Assembly: GCA_905250115.1 (NCBI GenBank)
Contig: CAJNOI010000005.1
Location: forward strand, 558,001-622,000
Length of the DNA stretch: 64,000 nt
Source: Adineta steineri
Lineage: Eukaryota > Rotifera > Eurotatoria > Adinetida > Adinetidae
Direction: 5' to 3'
A program made the position numbers and the translations under genes. Positions 47,271-58,628 of this stretch are shown piece by piece. The notes beneath the pieces are model-generated. The model had not been told where the DNA came from, did no database searches, and saw nothing but the letters and a program-made list of their open reading frames with translations. The first letter of the stretch is position 1. Each line of letters begins with the position of its first letter.

Positions 47271-50200
47271 ATGCTATTTCAGTTACCTTGTGGCAATCGC
47301 AATTTCTTAATTATGACTATATCTTCACTCATCAGCTGTTTTCTTCTATGGTCCATACTAAGCCGAGTATGTATTTAGTTTCTTGTTTGTTGTTTTTCAT
47401 ATTGTTCTAATGTGTTTATTCTCTTCAATCTTTCGAAATATATATATATATACATATTAAAAACTAAATGAAATGAAGATCACTCGTTCAAGGTGAGATT
47501 TTTTAGATAAAATGAAATTAAATATAGATGGTTTGCTTGTATATATGCCATATGATTTTATTTATCCTGAACAATATAAATATATGCAAGAACTTAAACG
47601 TGGTCTTGATCATAAAGGACATTGTGTACTTGAAATGCCTTCTGGAACTGGAAAAACCATTACACTTTTATCATTGATTATTGCATATATGAAACGTTAT
47701 CCTGATCAATATAATAAATTAATATATTGTAGTCGTACAGTACCAGAAATCGAAAAAGTTATGTCTGAAATGAAACGTTTAATGGCTTATTATGAAAAAG
47801 AAACAAAAGAAAAACAAAAATTTATTGGTATTGCAATGAGTTCAAGAAAAAATTTATGTATTCATCCTGAAGTTAGTCAATTACGTTTAGGTAAAGAAGT
47901 TGATAGTGCATGTATGAATTTAACAGCATCATATATACGTGAAGAAGCAAAAACAGATCGTACAGTAAAAACATGTTCATATTATGAACAATATGATAAA
48001 AATGGACGTGAAGAAAATATTCCATATGGAATTTATAATTTAGAAGATCTGAAAATTTATGGTAAAACAAAACATTGGTGTCCATATTTTTTAACACGTT
48101 ATATATTAACACATGCAAATGTTATTGTTTATTCTTATCATTATTTATTAGATCCAAAAATAGCTGAAATTATTTCGAAAGAATTACCAAAAACATCTAT
48201 AATTGTTTTTGATGAAGCACATAATATTGATAATGTTTGTATTGATTCAATGTCAATAACATTAACACGTAAAATTCTTGAACGTGCACAAGCAAATGTT
48301 GAAAGTTTAAAATTAATTGTACAAGATAATAAATTAAAAGATGCAAATCGTTTAAAAAATGAATATGAAAATCTTGTTAAAGGTTTACGTGAACAAGCTA
48401 TACAACGTGAAACAGATGTTATATTAACAAATCCAATATTACCTGAACATGTTTTACAAGAAAATATTCCAGGAAATATTCGACAAGCTGAACATTTTCT
48501 TATATTTATAAAACGTTTTCTAGAATATATGAAAACAAGAATGAATATACAACATGTTGTTAGAGAATCACCACCATCATTTCTAAAAGATTTACAAGTA
48601 CGTGTTTGTATTGAACGTAAACCATTAAGATTTTGTTCGGAACGTTTACGTTCGTTATTACGTACACTTGAAACACGTGATATGCATTTATATCAGCCAT
48701 TAATATTACTTTGCAATTTTGCAACAATTATAAGTACATATACAAAGGGTTTTACATTAATTATTGAACCATTTTTTGATAGTAAATCAACAGTTTATAA
48801 TCCTGTTTTACATTTTACTTGTTTGGATTCATCAATTGCTATTAAACCAGTTTTTGATAGATTTCAATCAGTTATTATTACATCAGGTAAAATAATAATG
48901 AAAATAATTTCATCAATCATTCATCTTTTTGTTTTTCTTCTTCTAGGTACACTGTCACCTATTGATATGTATCCAAAGATTCTTTCATTTACTCCAGCTA
49001 TAATGGAAACATTTACAATGACATTAACACGTCCATGTATTCTACCAATGATAGTTACACGTGGTAATGATCAAATAGCGATAACATCAAAATTTGAATT
49101 ACGTGAAGATCAAGCTGTTATTCGTAATTATGGTATTTTACTTATTGAAATGTGTACACATGTTCCTGATGGTATTGTTTGTTTTTTTACATCATATATG
49201 TATATGGAACATGTTGTTTCAACATGGTATGAATTAGGTATCATTGGACAAGTTCAAAAATATAAATTATTATTTATTGAAACACCTGATAGTGTTGAAA
49301 CATCATTGGCTTTATATAATTATCAAAAAGCTTGTGATAATGGTCGTGGTGCAGTTTTATTATCAGTTGCACGTGGTAAAGTTAGTGAAGGTGTTGATTT
49401 TGATAATCATCTTGGTCGATGTGTTATTATGTTTGGTATTCCATATGTTTATACACAATCACGTATATTACAAGCACGTCTCGATTATTTACGTGAAAAT
49501 TTTCATATACGTGAAAATGATTTTTTAACATTTGATGCAATGCGTCATGCTGCACAATGTGTTGGTCGTGTATTACGTGGTAAAAGTGATTATGGTATTA
49601 TGATATTTGCTGACAAACGTTTCTTACGTTCGGATAAACGACAAAAAATTCCGAAATGGATACAAGAATATTTAACTGATAGTTTAGCTAATTTATCTAT
49701 TGAAGAATGTGTACAAATTGTTAAAAAATGGCTTAAAGATATGGCACAACCATTAAGACAAGAAGATCAATTAGGCATATCATTATTAACAGAAGAACAT
49801 CTTCGTTCAAATGAAATTTTAGAGAATCTTGAACAAAGTTCAGCTGATGTTTAAATCTTTTTTTTCCTCTTCATATAAATAAACCAGAAAGTTATATTTT
49901 CTTTTTCTTTCAACATATTGTCTTGTTTATCTCCTTAATGTTTCGATTGTATTTTTTTTATTTTTGTTTCTTGTAGGCAAACTCATCAGTAACAAGAACA
50001 ACTGCAAGTCAACAGATTATTCGAAATGGTGATGCTGGTGGTGTTTATGTACCAAAGAAAGTTGGAAATGAAGAACCAGATTTACATTATGGTGTTGTTA
50101 TTGATTGTGGTAGTAGTGGATCAAGACTTTATATTTATATTTGGCCAGAACATTCCGGAAAAGCAAATGAATTATTACAAATTAAACAATTACTTGATAA

Positions 50201-52666
50201 ACAAGGATTACCAGTAGTAAAAAGAATAGAACCAGGTTATTTACATTTTTTCTTTTGAAAATAAAATAAAATATTTTTCTTTATCGATTAGGTCTTTCAT
50301 CAATGGCAGACACACCAATGAATGCAACAGAATATATGAAATCATTATTAGGTATGAATTCTTTAACAGAAAATCAGATAAAAAAAACTGGCTTACTATC
50401 TCTTCGCCAATTGTAATAACATAAGATTAGTATAGTTAATAGGAGCTGTTTTTATATATATACAATTACATAATGACACCGGCGAATTTGAGCGGTGCCC
50501 ACCCTGAATTTTCATTTCACCCAAAAAAAGAAATCTAAATGAAACACTGCTCCTATGATAGTTGTATGATATATTATATCTCATAAGAGATGATGTCAGC
50601 AGATAAATTTATAGGAATAAATTCGATCATCTGAATGTTCTTTTTATATTGAAACTATCGAACTGAATTAGTTTGTTTTCTTTGTTGGATAAAACGAGTA
50701 ACAAATATCGATTTTTATTTTTATTTTTACAGATTTTGCTGCAGAAATCATTCCACCGGCCAAACATAGTGATACACCTTGTAAGTTTTGACAAAATTCA
50801 TTAGTTATTTTTACTTATAATACGTAATTTTTTTGAAGTGTATATTCTTGCAACAGCTGGTCTTCGTTTTTTGACACCGAAGTATAAATAATGCATTTTT
50901 TTTTAAATGTCTAAATCTTCAATTTATTTTCTATTTTTCTAGTAAACAAAAACAATTACTTGAAGATTTATTTACTGATATTGAACGTGATTATAAGTTT
51001 TTAATTGAAAAAACACATATTCAAGTTATTACGGGTCAATATGAAGGTATTTATAGTTGGATAGCTATTAATTATGTACTTGGACGTTTTCAACTTACTA
51101 ATAGCCAATCAAGTATATTGAATAAGAAAGTAGAATGAAAAAAAAATATTGATAAATTTATTATTTAGAATCAAAAATTACTGATTCTTCGACACAAAAC
51201 TCTGATAAACGACCATCAACTGTTGGAATACTTGACATGGGTGGTGCTTCTGCACAAATAGCTTGTAAGTTTATTTATATTGATAATTTTAATAAATAAA
51301 TTCTTCTTTTTCCTATAGTTGAAGTTTCAGAAAATGTAAGTTGTATTTTTTTATATTTGTATTTTAATATAAAATTCTTATTTTAGACTCAAATGAGTGG
51401 CAGCGAAGTGGCAGAATTTTCTTTAGGTCATGATGATGATCAAGAAGCATTTAAATATAAAATTTATGTCACAACATTTCTTGGTTATGGTGCAAATAAA
51501 GTCTATGATAAATATATTGATCGAATTATATCAATTGCATTAAAGTAAGAAAAAAACCTATCTTAAACATCATCCAAATATATTCATTATAATTATTTAG
51601 TTCTTCAACATTAAATTCTTCTTATATAGAAATAAATGATGCTGATTGTTTACCACGTGGTTATTCAACAAATATAACACGAAATAATATAACAATAAAA
51701 TTAACAGGTGAAGGAGATTTTAAAACTTGTTCAAAACATTTAGTTATGTTATTGAATTTAAATGCAACATGTTTAAAAAAACCATGTTCATTTAATGGAG
51801 TTTATCAACCAGAAATAAATTATAATTCACAAGATTTCTATGGTTTTTCTGAATTTTGGTATACAATGCAAGGTTTGAAAAAAAAAACAATTATAATAAT
51901 CCTGAATTTTTTGTTTTCATTTATATTAATAGATGTTTTAAAACTTGGCGGTCCCTATGCTCAATTAACTTTTCTTAATGCATCTGTTGTATGTAGAATA
52001 GACATAAAAATTCTTTTGTTTTTTTTTACTAGTTATTTTATTTTAGAATTTTTGTAATTCCGATTGGAATAATATTCAACAATGGTATAAGAATAAAGTC
52101 TATGAAAATACTAATTTAGATCGATTGATGTAAGTTTTTGCTTAAAGATAGAATACTCTGAAATATTAACATAATTCTGTATTTAGGTTACAATGTTTTA
52201 AATCTGCATGGCTTTATGCATTTCTTCATGATGGTTTGAAATTTCCTGTTAATTACCAACGATTACGTTCAGCTTCATTAGTGAATAATAACGATGTTCA
52301 ATGGACACTCGGTGCAATTATTTATAAAACTCGATATTTTCCATTGAAGTATATCTATTCAATTATTTGTAATTCTATACAAAAATTTCTATTGCTATTC
52401 TTTTTAGAGCAATTAATCAAGCAAAAACTACAAAATATCATTTGAAAACATATACAAATTCTCGAACATTATTTGCGTTATTCTGTTTGGTGTTAACATT
52501 ATGTATACTGATATTTGCTCCATCAAAAATTCGATCATTTATATCACGTCGTACAACTCTTCAATCGCAATCAAGTGAATTTAATTATCGTTACGAATTA
52601 TTAACATCATTTACTAGCGATGATATATCAACAGCTGGTTCATATATAAATGTTAAAGGAGCATAA
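47271..52666 (+). CDS. ENTPD4: Ectonucleoside triphosphate diphosphohydrolase, ENTPD4/7 type
   Basis: Fourteen exons give 592 aa: 47271-47366, 49977-50235, 50292-50351, 50733-50780, 50839-50881, 50943-51112, 51169-51264, 51319-51335, 51387-51544, 51601-51872, 51933-51988, 52047-52129, 52187-52348 and 52408-52666. These enzymes hydrolyse nucleoside di- and triphosphates in the Golgi, lysosomal or vesicular lumen. Apyrase regions seen: [44 protein letters not shown] and [16 protein letters not shown]; also [25 protein letters not shown] and QWTLGAI. Two membrane helices, one at each end ([35 protein letters not shown]), match the ENTPD4/7 topology. The first exon was found by phase and topology: exon 2 has no in-frame ATG before the catalytic core, while the 32-codon exon at 47271 supplies Met and the N-terminal helix, ends phase 0 at GTATGT and joins exon 2 in frame. 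The ERCC2 gene lies wholly within this 2610-nt intron. Confidence 0.9.
47512..49854 (+). CDS. ERCC2: TFIIH DNA helicase XPD
   Basis: Two exons, 47512-48886 and 48947-49854. The protein is 760 aa, the same length as human XPD. XPD is the 5'-3' helicase of TFIIH, opening DNA in nucleotide excision repair and supporting transcription initiation. It starts [20 protein letters not shown]; Walker A is PSGTGKT with Lys48; the four iron-sulfur cysteines are at 116, 134, 155 and 190 (NLCIHPE, DSACMNL, KTCSYYE, HWCPYFL); the DEAH box is at 234-237; C-terminal helicase motifs include [14 protein letters not shown] and [14 protein letters not shown], the latter containing the Arg matching human R683. The 60-nt intron 48887-48946 is a multiple of three without stops, so unspliced reading would insert 20 false residues. 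It lies inside intron 1 of the ENTPD gene on the same strand; a 3' splice-like site (ATTTTTTAG) is 5 nt before its ATG. Confidence 0.98.
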   Translation: MKLNIDGLLVYMPYDFIYPEQYKYMQELKRGLDHKGHCVLEMPSGTGKTITLLSLIIAYMKRYPDQYNKLIYCSRTVPEIEKVMSEMKRLMAYYEKETKEKQKFIGIAMSSRKNLCIHPEVSQLRLGKEVDSACMNLTASYIREEAKTDRTVKTCSYYEQYDKNGREENIPYGIYNLEDLKIYGKTKHWCPYFLTRYILTHANVIVYSYHYLLDPKIAEIISKELPKTSIIVFDEAHNIDNVCIDSMSITLTRKILERAQANVESLKLIVQDNKLKDANRLKNEYENLVKGLREQAIQRETDVILTNPILPEHVLQENIPGNIRQAEHFLIFIKRFLEYMKTRMNIQHVVRESPPSFLKDLQVRVCIERKPLRFCSERLRSLLRTLETRDMHLYQPLILLCNFATIISTYTKGFTLIIEPFFDSKSTVYNPVLHFTCLDSSIAIKPVFDRFQSVIITSGKIIMKIISSIIHLFVFLLLGTLSPIDMYPKILSFTPAIMETFTMTLTRPCILPMIVTRGNDQIAITSKFELREDQAVIRNYGILLIEMCTHVPDGIVCFFTSYMYMEHVVSTWYELGIIGQVQKYKLLFIETPDSVETSLALYNYQKACDNGRGAVLLSVARGKVSEGVDFDNHLGRCVIMFGIPYVYTQSRILQARLDYLRENFHIRENDFLTFDAMRHAAQCVGRVLRGKSDYGIMIFADKRFLRSDKRQKIPKWIQEYLTDSLANLSIEECVQIVKKWLKDMAQPLRQEDQLGISLLTEEHLRSNEILENLEQSSADV
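50394..50592. mobile_element. Diverged foldback sequence in ENTPD intron 3
   Basis: In the 381-nt intron, the arms 50394-50452 and 50540-50592 are imperfect reverse complements (ATAGGAGCTGTTTTT against the complement of AAACACTGCTCCTAT; ATCTCTT at both outer ends). The centre holds ACACCGGCGAATTTGAGCGG. No coding capacity. It is probably an old MITE. Confidence 0.5.
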
Positions 52667-53457
52667 ATATTCTCGCATGAACATCTTATTTTTCTTGAAA
52701 AAAAAAAGTCATTTATTAACGTGATCTCTATTAGTTTTCTATTTCATTTGTATGCCTACTAATAAAAGCTTAATCTTTCTGTTATTTATACTAAATGGTA
52801 ATTGTTATATGTTAACTCTAACTTTATTTAAATTAATAAATATGAAGAAAAAAGAATTCAATCAGAATAACGTATCGATTTTGAAGAGCGTCTCGTTTCT
52901 GTTTGTATAAAACAAAGGCAAATATTTATATAATTGAAGTATTTATATATAACATATCACGTTAAAACAATGTTTTATTTTAAGAATCGTAAAGAAAAAA
53001 GTAATTTAATATGTTGTTTTTTTTCATTTGCAATATGATTAACCATGAATGATATTCTTTTCTGTCTATGAAATTTTAAAATCTTTTCAAGTAGAAAAAA
53101 CTTTCTTATGAAATAGCTTTTTAAGTTCATGATATTCTTTAAAAATTTTCTTGCAAACTAAACTACAAATAAGGACATTTTTAAATGCCTAAGTAAATAT
53201 ATTATTATTATTATTATTATTGATATTTAAGACACTTTTTGTTCTCATAGGACACAAAAAAAACGCGGGAGAGAGAGAGAGAATTGTATGAATGAATTGT
53301 TTGTAGATCTAATCATTGACAAGATATATAATAAGAGTATTAATATATATAAAATAAAATTGAAAAAAAAAGATTGTACAAGCAACAAATGAGGAGTGAA
53401 ATTCTTTTTTTTTCTAAAGTTCCAAAAAAAAAATCATGAGCATATGAGAAACATAAT
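52667..53457. other. Convergent intergenic region
   Basis: Between the stops of ENTPD4 and ODF3. Contains an (ATT)n run near 53200 and a GA run near 53270. No gene was recognised. Confidence 0.5.
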
Positions 53458-54388
53458 TTATTCTTTAACTTCGACAATAAGTGGTGCTTCATATAATGAA
53501 TGTCGAATACCAAATGAATAACCAGGAGCTTGTTGTTTATGGAGCCAAACTTTTTCTGGTGAATACTTACCAGGTCCTGGTTTTTGAGTTCCATCACCAG
53601 GCATTTCATTTCTAGCAATCATACTATAATGTGGTGGTTCGGATTTATATATGCCAGGTTTTGTTACACTATATGTACCTAAAAAAAGAATGTATACAAA
53701 ATTTATTTTATGAATAAATTGTATATTTTACCTGGTCCCGGTGTTCGTTGTAAATCTTCATCAAAACCACCACGTTTACTTCTTCCTGTCATTGAATAGA
53801 TTGGTGCTTGTTTCTTTACACTTTGTACTGTTTTGCCAGTCATGCCGGGTAAACCATAAGCATTTGGTGCTAAAAAAGAACAATCATGCAATTATAGTAA
53901 GAAAAGAACACGAAAGAAATTATAAATATACCGGGTGTATGATCAAGTCCATAGGCTTTATGACGTGTACCAAATGTATAAGCAGGTGGTGATTGGAAGA
54001 CACTTTTCATTGGTCCATTTTCTTCGGGTTTATATGAGCCGGGTCCTTACATGAAATTTGAATAATGTACAATATAATTAATGTTTTAATTCTTACCAGG
54101 AACGTTATCACCTTTTAAATCACCACGTCGAGCATAGAGTGAATATTGTGGTGTACCATCTTTACCAGTTCGAATAATTCTTGGATTTGGAAAATAACAT
54201 GGACCAGGTGATGCTTCATCTTTATATTTACCATGTCTAAGACCAAATGAATAAGATGGTTGTTTATTATGAACCGAACGTGGATCATGAAAATTATTTC
54301 CAACCAGACCCGGTAAGAGATAAACCGGACCTGGTGTCGAATTCATTGCTGAAATAGGACCGCGTGGTTTTGTTTCAGTGTAAACCAT
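53458..54388 (-). CDS. ODF3: Outer dense fiber protein 3 / CIMAP family (SHIPPO repeats)
   Basis: Four exons, 54388-54097, 54045-53932, 53869-53732 and 53678-53458, give 254 aa, the same length as human ODF3. It contains repeated Pro-Gly-Pro motifs (STPGPVYLLP, ASPGPCYF, VPGPGSYKPE, RTPGPGTYS, KPGPGKYSPE), each about 40 residues apart, with intervening YSFG/YSL/YSM turns. Blocks such as RTGKDGTPQYSLYARRGDL, GRSKRGGFDEDLQRTPGPG and PGYSFGIRHSLYEAPLIVEV are characteristic. The family (CIMAP/ODF3) binds ciliary or flagellar microtubules, several as inner-lumen proteins. It belongs to a run of three cilium-related genes with ARMC4 and CCDC57. Confidence 0.95.
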
Positions 54389-55544
54389 CTTTTTTTTTTT
54401 GATTTATCTAATTGAAAAAAGAAAAAAATGTATAACGTTTAAATAAGTAATGGATTTGCTTGAAAGTATTTTTTGCTCCCTCTCACAACTATACACGTTC
54501 ATAATATAAACGTTCTCTCTTTATGTTTCGTCTCTTACCAACGTATGATGACAACAGACATTGGGAGCCTTGACGCCCGAGACAACAATTGAGTATCGGA
54601 AAAACGTTTCTTTTTTTTCTCTTTACTTCTAATGTTGAAAAGAAGGCGAAGGAGAAAAACAAGCAAGCTTTGAATCAATCAACGCAACATACATATGCAC
54701 AAGCAGCTTTCTATTGTTTCTTTTTCTCTTTGCTTCTTTTTTTTTTTGTTAATGTATTGAAGAATTTTTTTTCATAAAGATTGAGTGAGCTGAGTGTTGC
54801 CTACTACCACTTTACTATGACTCGATGATAAAAAGAGAAGAAAAAAAAAAGAAATCATGCTATTGTTGTTATGGATGTCGCTTCTTTAACAATTTTCTTT
54901 CTTCTCTCTCTCTCACAGAGCCCGTTTTTTTTCTTGGTGTCTATGTGATTGTTACAATGTTTGCATGGTGTTCGATGTTAGTGAAAAATAAAGTGAAGTG
55001 GAATATGAGACTAAGTGACTGTCCATGTATGTTTATTTTATTTTGTTTTATTCATTTATACTATTCAATTGATTTAATGCAAGCAATTTTATATAGGTAG
55101 ATATAAAGTGATGGAAAAGATTTTCTTGTTTAAAAGAGAATAAAAGTAAAATTTCATGAATAATGCATATAGTTCGTCGTGATTGAAAAATAAACAGAAA
55201 AAGCATCATAGTAACCATTTCTACTTAAGAAAATTTTAATAAAATAATAACAAAATCTTTTTATTATTTATGATGATTGACAGACGTGACATTAGTCTTT
55301 ATTTTTGGATAATATTTCAGTTGATATTGACCTATGAATATTTGCATTGAAATAAAAGATCTTTTTTTTATTAGCTAAGATCGATTTTATTCTGATTAAT
55401 GAAAAAGAAAACTGTTTTTTGTTTTTTGAGCTATAAAAGCATTTGATAGTATTTTTTATTTGATTGAAAAATCATAAATAAATGTGCAGTAAAAAAAAGG
55501 CTCATAATTTCACTGTTCATCTAAAACTGCGTTTTTTTTGTGAT
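54389..55544. other. Intergenic region between ODF3 and ARMC4
   Basis: About 1.15 kb holding the ODF3 promoter side and the ARMC4 3' side. T/C-rich tracts produce spurious Phe/Leu-rich frames (54589-54777 and 54825-55100). No gene was recognised. Confidence 0.5.
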
Positions 55545-58269
55545 TTATCCATTTCTTGATTTTTCATTGGCCAATGCTAATCGACGAATATATGAAATAC
55601 ATATCGCAGCATTTTCTTGAAGTACATCGTCTTTTGAACCAACCATTTCCATTAATAACTAAATAGAGAATTTTTTTTTAAGAATATCATTAATAATAGA
55701 ATATATACTCGAACAACGCCAACTTCATGCATTGTAACACAATTTGTTGGATTTTTTGATAATTGATGTAATGCTTTCGCTGTTGCTCGATGTACATTTG
55801 GATCAGGTGATTTAAGATATTTAACAAGTGGAGCAACTGCTTGATGTTCACCGAATGCTTGTCGATTATTTCCCCATTTACAACATTCAGCTATAGCTTC
55901 AGCCAAATAACGACGAAGAATATCTTCATGCTGTTTTTTTTGTAAGAAAACAGAAAATGAAATATATTCATACTATCTTAAATCTTACTCGTGTTACTAA
56001 ATTTGAAAGAAGTTTAACAACACCATGATCTGTTATAACAGCTAAATTTTCTTCATCTTTAGCTATTTCAGCTATAGCAGCACATACACTAGCTAATACT
56101 TGAACATCTTTAGATTTTAATAATGATACAATTAATTCTAGACCACCAACAAAACTTCGTACCATTTCACCTGATTCCTACAAAATACATCTTTACAATG
56201 AAGAAACTGTAGAAGGACTATTTTTTTGCAACAAACTTTTATATTTTTTACACATGGTGATATAGCCCATGCAGCTGCAGCTTGTACATGTGGATCTGGA
56301 TTTTTCAAAAGTGACCATAATAATCGAACACCATCCAGACGATCAATCATCCTATATGTGCACATATGTCATAGAAAATGTAATAGAAAAAGAAAATGAA
56401 AATTACTGTATGCTATCAGGTTCTTCAGCACATTGACGTAAAGCATTACATGTATTTACTAAGAGAGCTGGATTTGTTCCTGTAAGTAAATTAATCAATG
56501 GTGATATTCCACCAGCTTTACGTATAGCTGTTCGATTATCTGGTTCTTTAGCACATTCAGCTAATGCTCCAACAACATTTACTAAAACTTCTTCTGGTTG
56601 ATTATTAAGTAATTGAACGAGTGCTTCAAGTGTTCGAAATTCTTGAAATTGTGCAATATTCTAATATAAATTATGATATTAATACCATTATAAAAAAAAC
56701 TTTGAATTACTTCAGAAGAAATTGCACATTTCCAAATAGCTCCTGTTGCTGCAGCTAATAAAGCTTTATTATCAGTTTTTTGTAAAAGATCATGTAAAGG
56801 ACGAAGACCCATATATTTTCTTACAAGATCACGAATTTCTTTATCTTCAGCACACTAAATAAACAAAAAAAATTTTTAATTTCCATTTCTTAAAAAATAA
56901 AATTTCTTCTAACTTTAAAAATCGCACTTGCACAATGTTTCTTTAAATCATCATTCGCACTTAATAAATTTTTCACAAGATCTGGAACCATACCACGAAT
57001 AGCCATACGATAAACAGGCTAAAGTATGAATATATAATTATTAAAAAATTAAATAAATTCAACTCATACATCTGTCGCACATTCTTCTATAATACCACCA
57101 ACAGGTATAAGCATATTATCATTTGAACTTTTAAGTAATTTTGCCAAAAGTGGAATAACGCCTGCACGTTCCATAGCATGTTTATTTTTATTTGATCGAC
57201 TTAAACTCCAAAGAGCTAATGCACCTGCACGTGCAATTTCAATATGTTTAGCATTTTCACTATTGGATCCATGACCATTAACGGAAGCATTTTCTAATAA
57301 TCCAACCTAGGAAATTATCATTTAGTTTTTTTTTCTATTTCGATAAAAAAAGACTTACTAATCGTTTGATACCACCATTTTGTCGAACAATTTTTCGTGC
57401 TCGTTTAAATTTTGCAACATGAGCTAAAATTAAAAGAATTTTTTCTTATTTGAATTACAACAAAAAAATAGATTTTTACCAATAGTTTCAGCAGCAAGAC
57501 ATTTAACTTCTTTTTCTGGTTCATCAAGTAATTTAACCATTGTTTGTAAACCACCAAGATCTGCTATATTTCGACGGATATATTTATTATTTGAAATTTC
57601 TTTTAAAATATGTAATGAACCAATCTAAAGAATATAATTAAGAATAAAGAAAAATTCAAAAGAAAAATATACTTTGCAGTCAAGATCATCTGTTTCGAGT
57701 AGATTAACAAGTACTTCAAGACCACCAACATCACGAATAGCTATTTGACATGTTTCAACTGATAAATTAAAATCACGAATTGATGATAAGGCGATAACAG
57801 TTGCTGTTGGATTTCCACCTTTAAGATATTTAACTAAACGTTGAATTTGCCAATATTCAGCTGGTAAATCACTTTGATCTGGTCGTGCACGTTCCACCAT
57901 TTCATCGTCTTCTTCATCATCATCTTCACTTGAATAATCCGATTCAAAATTACTATGTCCTCGTCGTGTACGATCGGTATGTTCTCCTGAACGTGAATTA
58001 AGTCTTCGATCAGAACCACCAGCTTTTGATAGCGATGTGTTATCTCTACGTAATCCATTATGACTAAAACAAAAAAATTTATTCATACAAAAACAAAGAA
58101 TTTTCTAAATAAACATACCCAGTAACTAATGTTTCCCAATCACGTGAAGATAATAATATTTTTTTTTGATTTTTGTCATGTCCTGTATTATCTAGGTAAT
58201 AAAATTATTTATGAGAAAATATGATAGATTAATAGTAATTAAACTATTACCTTGTGCTGTTGATGGCAT
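55545..58269 (-). CDS. ARMC4: Armadillo-repeat protein ARMC4 (ODAD2)
   Basis: About a dozen short exons on the minus strand, from ATG at 58269 (MPSTAQ) to TAA at 55545, give roughly 700 aa. After an acidic, disordered segment ([12 protein letters not shown]) comes [20 protein letters not shown], then around ten armadillo repeats such as [77 protein letters not shown] and [24 protein letters not shown]4/ODAD2 is part of the outer dynein arm docking complex on axonemal doublets and is needed for ciliary motility. The human protein is about 1044 aa; this one lacks much of the N-terminal region, either genuinely or because further 5' exons were not found. The short first exon lies 359 bp from the divergent CCDC57 start. 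Confidence 0.93.
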
Positions 58270-58361
58270 CGCTGTTTTTTTTCGTTTTCTGTTCAATGTG
58301 TAAAACCACTTGTTACAAACAGAATTCAACTCGATACCATCATTTTAGTTTTGAGTATTAT

Positions 58362-58374
58362 GTAACTTGGCAAC
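58362..58374 (+). promoter_or_regulatory. RFX X-box-like site 1
   Basis: GTAACTTGGCAAC matches the RFX X-box layout GTNRCC-N(0-3)-RGYAAC with one mismatch in the left half. It is 93 bp upstream of the ARMC4 ATG. RFX factors activate ciliary genes in animals. Binding is inferred. Confidence 0.6.
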
Positions 58375-58514
58375 CTAATTTATTTTATTAAGATTGATAT
58401 AAACAATTAATTAATTTTAATCTTGTCAAGGCAAGATATTCAATGATAATTTTATCGATAAAAAAATTTCTTCTAATCAATCTTATCAGTAATGCACTTT
58501 GTTCTGCCTCTATA

Positions 58515-58527
58515 ATTGCTTAGCAAC
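58515..58527 (+). promoter_or_regulatory. RFX X-box-like site 2
   Basis: ATTGCTTAGCAAC contains the near-perfect inverted core TTGCTTAGCAA with a canonical right half AGCAAC. It is about 100 bp upstream of the CCDC57 ATG; a TATA-like AGTATAAAAT follows at 58531-58540. Confidence 0.55.
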
Positions 58528-58628
58528 AGGAGTATAAAATGGCAAAATGAAAAGGTAAAATTGAACAAAAATATGACTTGTGATTATCGTTAATATTAAA
58601 ATCAATGTTTATTTATTAATCAATTAAT

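Larger units (their letters stand above)
58270..58628. promoter_or_regulatory. Divergent promoter of ARMC4 and CCDC57
   Basis: The 359 bp between two start codons on opposite strands must serve both genes unless 5' UTR introns extend further. It carries the two X-box-like sites, a TATA-like sequence near the CCDC57 end, and inverted GATTGATAT/ATCAATCTTAT stretches. Confidence 0.6.

Noticed and set aside
47255-47366. Possible parkin RING0 exon (Cys near the start, FQLPCGNR)
   Set aside because: The cysteine spacing fails, and the segment fits better as the N-terminal membrane-anchor exon of the ENTPD gene in phase with 49977.
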